The position numbers and the translations under genes were made by a program. A stretch of DNA of 26,432 bases from an uncultured Streptococcus sp. (GTDB taxonomy: Bacteria; Bacillota; Bacilli; Lactobacillales; Streptococcaceae): positions 1 through 26,432 of the forward strand of contig NZ_CAUFJQ010000012.1 of NCBI RefSeq assembly GCF_959025735.1, in the 5' to 3' direction. Below the pieces are notes generated by a model that had not been told where the DNA came from, searched no databases, and saw nothing but the letters and a program-made list of their open reading frames with translations. Of the stretch, positions 22,526-26,432 are shown one piece after another. Position 1 is the stretch's first letter; each line of letters begins with the position of its first letter.

Positions 22526-24352
22526 ATGCCAAATTTTGAAGAATTAAAAAAACGACAAGAGAAGATTCGGAACTTCTCGATCATCGCCCATATTGACCAT
22601 GGAAAGTCAACCTTGGCCGATCGAATTTTAGAAAAAACCGAAACCGTGTCTAGTCGGGAGATGCAAGCCCAACTCCTAGATAGCATGGACCTGGAACGGG
22701 AACGTGGGATTACCATCAAGCTCAATGCCATCGAGTTGAACTACACAGCCAAAGATGGGGAAACCTATATCTTCCACTTGATTGACACACCGGGGCACGT
22801 GGACTTTACCTATGAGGTTTCGCGTTCGCTGGCTGCCTGTGAGGGTGCCATTCTCGTAGTAGATGCGGCTCAAGGGATTGAAGCCCAGACTCTAGCCAAT
22901 GTTTACCTTGCTTTGGACAACGATTTGGAGATTCTGCCAGTTATTAACAAAATTGACCTACCAGCTGCAGATCCAGAACGGGTGCGTACAGAAGTAGAAG
23001 ATGTCATCGGTCTAGATGCTAGCGAGGCTGTCCTAGCCTCTGCCAAGGCTGGTATCGGGATTGAAGAAATTCTGGAGCAGATCGTTGAGAAAGTTCCAGC
23101 ACCGACGGGTGATGTTGAAGCCCCTCTTCAAGCCTTGATTTTTGACTCTGTATATGATGCCTATCGTGGGGTAATCCTTCAGGTCCGAGTGGTCAATGGA
23201 ATGGTTAAACCAGGCGATAAGATCCAGCTCATGAGCAATGGCAAGACCTTTGACGTCACAGAAGTTGGGATCTTTACTCCTAAAGCTGTTGGACGTGATT
23301 TCCTTGCAACTGGAGACGTTGGCTATATTGCGGCGTCTATCAAGACTGTTGCGGATACCCGTGTCGGGGATACAGTGACCCTAGCGACCAATCCAGCAAG
23401 TGAGCCACTTCATGGATACAAGCAAATGAATCCAATGGTCTTTGCCGGTCTTTACCCAATTGAATCTAACAAATACAATGATCTTCGGGAAGCCTTGGAA
23501 AAATTGCAATTGAATGACGCTAGTCTTCAATTTGAGCCGGAAACTTCTCAAGCACTCGGTTTTGGTTTCCGTTGTGGTTTCTTGGGACTTCTTCATATGG
23601 ACGTTATCCAAGAGCGCTTGGAGCGCGAGTTCAACATTGACTTGATCATGACAGCGCCGTCTGTAATCTACAAGGTCAATTTGACAGATGGAGAAGCACT
23701 GGATGTCTCAAACCCTTCTGAGTTTCCAGATCCAACCAAGATCGCATCGATCGAAGAACCGTATGTCAAAGCACAAATCATGGTGCCACAAGAGTTTGTC
23801 GGGGCTGTGATGGAACTGGCCCAACGGAAACGCGGGGATTTTGTGACCATGGATTACATCGATGAAAATCGGGTGAATGTCATTTATCAAATCCCACTGG
23901 CGGAAATTGTCTTTGATTTCTTTGATAAATTGAAATCTTCTACTCGTGGCTATGCGAGCTTTGACTATGAGTTGTCTGAATACCGTCCATCTAAATTGGT
24001 TAAAATGGATATCCTTCTCAATGGCGATACCGTCGATGCCCTCAGCTTTATCGTTCACAAGGACTTTGCCTATGAGCGTGGTAAGTTGATTGTTGAGAAA
24101 CTCAAGAAGATTATCCCTCGTCAACAGTTTGAAGTGCCTATCCAAGCAGCCATCGGTCATAAGATCGTGGCCCGTACAGATATCAAGGCCCTTCGTAAGA
24201 ACGTCTTGGCCAAGTGTTATGGTGGGGACGTCTCACGGAAACGCAAGCTTCTTGAAAAACAAAAAGCTGGTAAGAAACGGATGAAGGCCATCGGATCTGT
24301 AGAAGTACCACAGGAAGCCTTCTTATCTGTCTTGTCAATGGATGAAGAATAA
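22526..24352 (+). CDS. lepA: Elongation factor 4 (LepA), ribosome back-translocase GTPase
   Basis: 608-residue translational GTPase that acts on stalled or mis-translocated ribosomes. G1 AHIDHGKST (21-29), switch II DTPGH (87-91) and NKID follow in order. Domains II and III resemble EF-G, and the LepA-specific C-terminal region ends with KRKLLEKQKAGKKRMK and SVEVPQEAFLSVLSMDEE. The ATG at 22526 is chosen because GGAAG is 6-7 bases upstream and MPNFEELKKRQ matches the normal family start; the frame open to 22490 adds 12 residues that overlap the promoter. Confidence 0.98.
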   Translation: MPNFEELKKRQEKIRNFSIIAHIDHGKSTLADRILEKTETVSSREMQAQLLDSMDLERERGITIKLNAIELNYTAKDGETYIFHLIDTPGHVDFTYEVSRSLAACEGAILVVDAAQGIEAQTLANVYLALDNDLEILPVINKIDLPAADPERVRTEVEDVIGLDASEAVLASAKAGIGIEEILEQIVEKVPAPTGDVEAPLQALIFDSVYDAYRGVILQVRVVNGMVKPGDKIQLMSNGKTFDVTEVGIFTPKAVGRDFLATGDVGYIAASIKTVADTRVGDTVTLATNPASEPLHGYKQMNPMVFAGLYPIESNKYNDLREALEKLQLNDASLQFEPETSQALGFGFRCGFLGLLHMDVIQERLEREFNIDLIMTAPSVIYKVNLTDGEALDVSNPSEFPDPTKIASIEEPYVKAQIMVPQEFVGAVMELAQRKRGDFVTMDYIDENRVNVIYQIPLAEIVFDFFDKLKSSTRGYASFDYELSEYRPSKLVKMDILLNGDTVDALSFIVHKDFAYERGKLIVEKLKKIIPRQQFEVPIQAAIGHKIVARTDIKALRKNVLAKCYGGDVSRKRKLLEKQKAGKKRMKAIGSVEVPQEAFLSVLSMDEE

Positions 24353-24357
24353 CATTT

Positions 24358-24386
24358 AAAGTGCCTCAAAAGGGCACTTTTGTTTT
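24358..24386 (+). terminator. Terminator of lepA
   Basis: AAAGTGCC/GGCACTTT stem (24358-24365 with 24373-24380), 7-base loop, then TGTTTT. Confidence 0.82.
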
Positions 24387-24506
24387 AGGTTTGAAAGAAA
24401 TGAACTGGATTAGAGATATTGTATCAGATGTAACACTTTTCCTATTTTAAAATACCCTTATTCATGGTAGACTAGAGGAAAGAAAGCGTTCTCAAGGAGG
24501 GTGATC

Positions 24507-25151
24507 ATGAAACGTAAATTACTAGTCGCATCCCTTACGATTCTCTCTGCCTACACCCTAATGGCTTGTAGTCACACCACTAAAAAAGATACAGCAGCTT
24601 CTTCTACAAAAGAAAGTAGCAGCAAAGTCGAAAAGAAACCAAGCAGTTCTTCGTCAAAGGATACTGCTTCTACAAAGAAAAGCACTTCCAGTCAAGAAAC
24701 CAAGCGGATTGGAAATGCAGATTATGGATACATCAATATTCCAAGTAAATGGATCAAGTTTACGGACCTTAGTGGGGTTGAGGCTGTTCAATATACTGAT
24801 GGAAGTGGTTATAATATTGTTACCCTGAACAGTTTTACCAAAGAAAAAGCCAAAGTTCCTGCGGATATCGAGTTTAATGCTGAATTTCTGGCCAAGAAAC
24901 TAGCCGTTATGTGGGAAGACAATCAGGATGTTGGGAAGATGACGGGAGCGCGGACTAAAGTCGCAGGTCTGGATGCCTACCAGCTTCAAATTGTCATGAA
25001 ATCTGGTCAATACCTGATTACTTGGATCTTCCAGAAGGGTGAAAAAGTTTATACCATTTCATTTGAAGGAGATGCAGAAACCTTGAAAACCTTTATCCCA
25101 TACATCGAAGACACATGGAGCTTAGATGGAACAGGTGCCGTAACGGATTGA
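24507..25151 (+). CDS. Secreted lipoprotein with Ser/Lys-rich linker, PsbP-like C-terminal domain
   Basis: 214-residue surface lipoprotein of unknown function. Signal: MKRKLLVASLTILSAYTLMAC, with lipobox Leu-Met-Ala-Cys and lipidated Cys21. Residues 22-70 are a low-complexity Ser/Thr/Lys tether. From about 72 a globular domain begins (GYINIPSKWIKF), with TKVAGLDAYQLQIVM and YTISFEGD, and ends in ILDTWSLDG-like IEDTWSLDG. This pattern resembles PsbP/Mog1-type domains found in Gram-positive lipoproteins, but the assignment is tentative. The ATG at 24507 is chosen over the GTG at 24501 since GGAGG ends 6-7 bases before it. A weak TAGACT -10 lies about 35 bases upstream. Confidence 0.85.
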   Translation: MKRKLLVASLTILSAYTLMACSHTTKKDTAASSTKESSSKVEKKPSSSSSKDTASTKKSTSSQETKRIGNADYGYINIPSKWIKFTDLSGVEAVQYTDGSGYNIVTLNSFTKEKAKVPADIEFNAEFLAKKLAVMWEDNQDVGKMTGARTKVAGLDAYQLQIVMKSGQYLITWIFQKGEKVYTISFEGDAETLKTFIPYIEDTWSLDGTGAVTD

Positions 25152-25212
25152 TGAAGAGGAAGTTTGGCTTAAACTATCCAGAGGCTTCGATGTTTGATAA
25201 GAATAACAGTAT

Positions 25213-25226
25213 GACGCAGTGGTTGA
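25213..25226 (+). repeat. Second copy of the 14-base intergenic repeat core
   Basis: GACGCAGTGGTTGA, identical to the reverse complement of 29-42. It lies in the 311-base gap (25152-25462) with no supported gene. The surrounding bases differ after a few positions, so only a core is shared. Confidence 0.45.
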
Positions 25227-25270
25227 TTGGTATCTTTGTTCGCTTTTTAAGCTCCAAAGATAGCCTAGTG

Positions 25271-25413
25271 AGGGAAACGAAGTTTCCTTTGTCTGCAACC
25301 TCCAACAGTCTCCCAGACTGTTGGAGCTATGCGGGGGTGGGAAGATTGAAAAGGTTTGGGGAACCTTTTCAACCTCTTTAAATTTCTCGGAGTTCTGTCC
25401 CACTCCCTTTTTT
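25271..25413 (+). other. Triple-hairpin structured element ending in a terminator
   Basis: Three hairpins follow one another. They are GGAAAC-GAA-GTTTCC (25273-25287), a perfect 12-bp CTCCAACAGTCT-CCC-AGACTGTTGGAG (25300-25326), and a perfect 11-bp TTGAAAAGGTT-TGGGG-AACCTTTTCAA (25346-25372). The third is enclosed by GGGGGTGGGA/TCCCACTCCC (25333-25342 with 25398-25407, 9 of 10 pairs) and followed by TTTTTT. It fills the gap between the lipoprotein gene and the YkgJ gene. It could be a miniature mobile repeat, a structured small RNA, or an elaborate terminator; sequence alone does not decide. Confidence 0.6.
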
Positions 25414-25423
25414 ACATCCTTTA

Positions 25424-25432
25424 TGGTATAAT
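25424..25432 (+). promoter_or_regulatory. Extended -10 promoter of the YkgJ/YjjG pair
   Basis: TGGTATAAT, extended -10, 31 bases before the ATG and 11 bases after the terminator T run. No -35 match. Confidence 0.65.
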
Positions 25433-25462
25433 CTTTCTATTGTTTAGAAGAGGAAATAGAGG

Positions 25463-25957
25463 ATGACACAGGAAATTGATATTGAAAAATACCATCAGTT
25501 AGCTCTCCAAAAGCAAAAGGAGCACCGCAAGGTATTGGCGAATCTCAAGAAGAAGCCACCTAAGAATTTAGATAAAATAGCGCAAGAAATCCACGATGAA
25601 GTTTTCCAAGAAATCGATTGTACGGCTTGTGCTAATTGCTGCAAGACCTTAGGGCCCGATTTTAAGGAAGCCGATATCACGCGGATCGCCAAATATTTCA
25701 AGATGAAACTTCCTGCTTTTGAGGCAGAATTTCTTCAAGTTGACGAAGATGGGGACAAGGTTTTTAAATCCATGCCTTGCCCCTTTCTTGGTGGGGACAA
25801 TCTCTGTTCCATTTATGATGTTCGTCCAAAAGCTTGTCGGGAATTCCCTCACACCGATCGCAAGAAGATTTATCAGATCAACCATCTAACCATCAAGAAT
25901 ACCCTCACTTGCCCAGCGGCTTATTTATTTGTAGAAAAATTGAAGGATCGTTTGTAA
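25463..25957 (+). CDS. YkgJ family cysteine-cluster protein
   Basis: 164-residue protein with eight Cys: C53, C56, C59 and C60 in CTACANCC, then C106 (MPCPFL), C115 (NLCSIY), C125 (KACREFP) and C150 (LTCPAA). The spacing is that of the YkgJ/CxxCxxCC family, which binds zinc or an iron-sulfur cluster; the biochemical role is not established. The N-terminal 45 residues are a charged helix. The stop shares one base with the following start (TAATG), so it is translationally coupled to a YjjG-type nucleotidase. Confidence 0.9.
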   Translation: MTQEIDIEKYHQLALQKQKEHRKVLANLKKKPPKNLDKIAQEIHDEVFQEIDCTACANCCKTLGPDFKEADITRIAKYFKMKLPAFEAEFLQVDEDGDKVFKSMPCPFLGGDNLCSIYDVRPKACREFPHTDRKKIYQINHLTIKNTLTCPAAYLFVEKLKDRL

Positions 25958-26432
25958 TGGCATATAGATTTTTACTTTTTGATTTGGACCATACCTTGTT
26001 GGACTTTGAATCTGCTGAAGAAACAGCCTTGACGCAGATGTTAGAAGACATGAATTTTCCAGATGTACAGGCCTTTAAGGATTACTACAAACCCATGAAC
26101 CAAGGGCTCTGGAAGGATTTGGAACAAAAGAAATTAACCAAGCAAGAGCTCGTGGATAGTCGGTTTGCGATTGGGTTTGCCCACTTTGGGATCACGGTTG
26201 ATGGGGCTGAGATGGCTCTTCGCTACCAAGATTACATCAGTCTTCAGGGGCAGTCTTTCCACGGTGCGGAGGACTTACTGGCTCGACTTGAAAAAGCAGG
26301 TTACCAGCTCTATGGTGCAACGAACGGAGTGACTGCCATTCAAGAAGGACGCTTAGCTCATTCTACAATTGCTTCTTATTTCAAAGAGGTCTTTATCTCT
26401 GAACAGCTTCATACTCAGAAACCAGAACCTGC
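25957..26432 (+). CDS. YjjG-type HAD pyrimidine 5-prime-nucleotidase, 3-prime end outside the window
   Basis: Partial gene: the ATG at 25957 overlaps the YkgJ stop (TAATG) and the frame stays open to the window edge, about 158 codons. Motif I FDLDHTLLDF with Asp9 and Asp11, a helical cap with NQGLWKDLEQKKLT, motif II ATNG, and the start of motif III in SEQLHTQKPEP are visible. The combination DLDHTLLDF plus QGLW is typical of the YjjG subgroup, which dephosphorylates non-canonical pyrimidine nucleotides and so protects DNA from modified bases; the full protein is usually about 230 residues. Confidence 0.88.
   Translation, partial: MAYRFLLFDLDHTLLDFESAEETALTQMLEDMNFPDVQAFKDYYKPMNQGLWKDLEQKKLTKQELVDSRFAIGFAHFGITVDGAEMALRYQDYISLQGQSFHGAEDLLARLEKAGYQLYGATNGVTAIQEGRLAHSTIASYFKEVFISEQLHTQKPEP

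Noticed and set aside
25115..25381. Plus-strand frame of 88 codons across the lipoprotein end and the triple hairpin
   Set aside because: It starts inside the lipoprotein gene in another frame and runs through perfect inverted repeats; no ribosome site.
1..26432. CRISPR arrays, tRNA or rRNA genes, insertion sequences, prophage genes
   Set aside because: No regularly spaced direct repeats, cloverleaf or rRNA sequence, transposase or phage structural gene was found on either strand.

Overview
The window is low-GC Firmicute DNA, almost certainly from a Streptococcus of the oral viridans type. The basis is the GlnPQ transporter with two fused binding domains, a PyrR-type attenuator, the LepA and UvrB sequences, the PhnA-like and Pr6Pr genes, and strong AGGAGG ribosome sites with consensus TTGnnn-17-TATAAT promoters. 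Species cannot be fixed by eye; sanguinis/parasanguinis relatives fit.

Layout. 1-135: end of an upstream unit, two terminators and part of a dispersed repeat. 165-3088 (minus): glnQ and glnP, with a promoter, a leader hairpin and a near-perfect GlnR operator at 3266-3284 shared with the divergent CPBP protease-like gene (3351-4298). 4441-7658 (plus): uvrB, a GNAT acetyltransferase and a flavodoxin-fold quinone reductase. 7740-9340: AT-rich stretch of small membrane proteins, including a decayed tandem paralogue. 9364-11930: a Nudix hydrolase, then a three-gene unit of a 46-residue membrane protein, an ABC ATPase and a permease. 12014-14288: thioesterase, HAD hydrolase, PhnA-like zinc-ribbon protein and a Pr6Pr-type membrane protein.

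14358-18989: pyrimidine locus. A PyrR-binding attenuator precedes pyrR and pyrB. Where streptococci normally carry carA and carB, this window has a full-length CarA homologue without the glutaminase Cys and His, and a 578-residue CarB homologue that has lost key ATP-grasp residues and the whole second synthetase half. Both reading frames are intact, they are translationally coupled, and they end in a clean terminator. They look like maintained pseudoenzymes rather than a working carbamoyl phosphate synthetase. This is the most unusual content of the window.

19030-21826 (minus): a translationally coupled operon of an XRE/S24 (LexA-like) regulator, a Cof-type HAD phosphatase and pepT. The regulator's promoter is framed by an 11/12 inverted repeat that is a likely operator. 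22022-24352 (plus): GNAT acetyltransferase and lepA. 24507-26432: a lipoprotein, a 311-base non-coding gap with a strongly folded triple-hairpin element, a YkgJ-type cysteine-cluster protein, and the start of a YjjG-type nucleotidase cut by the window edge.
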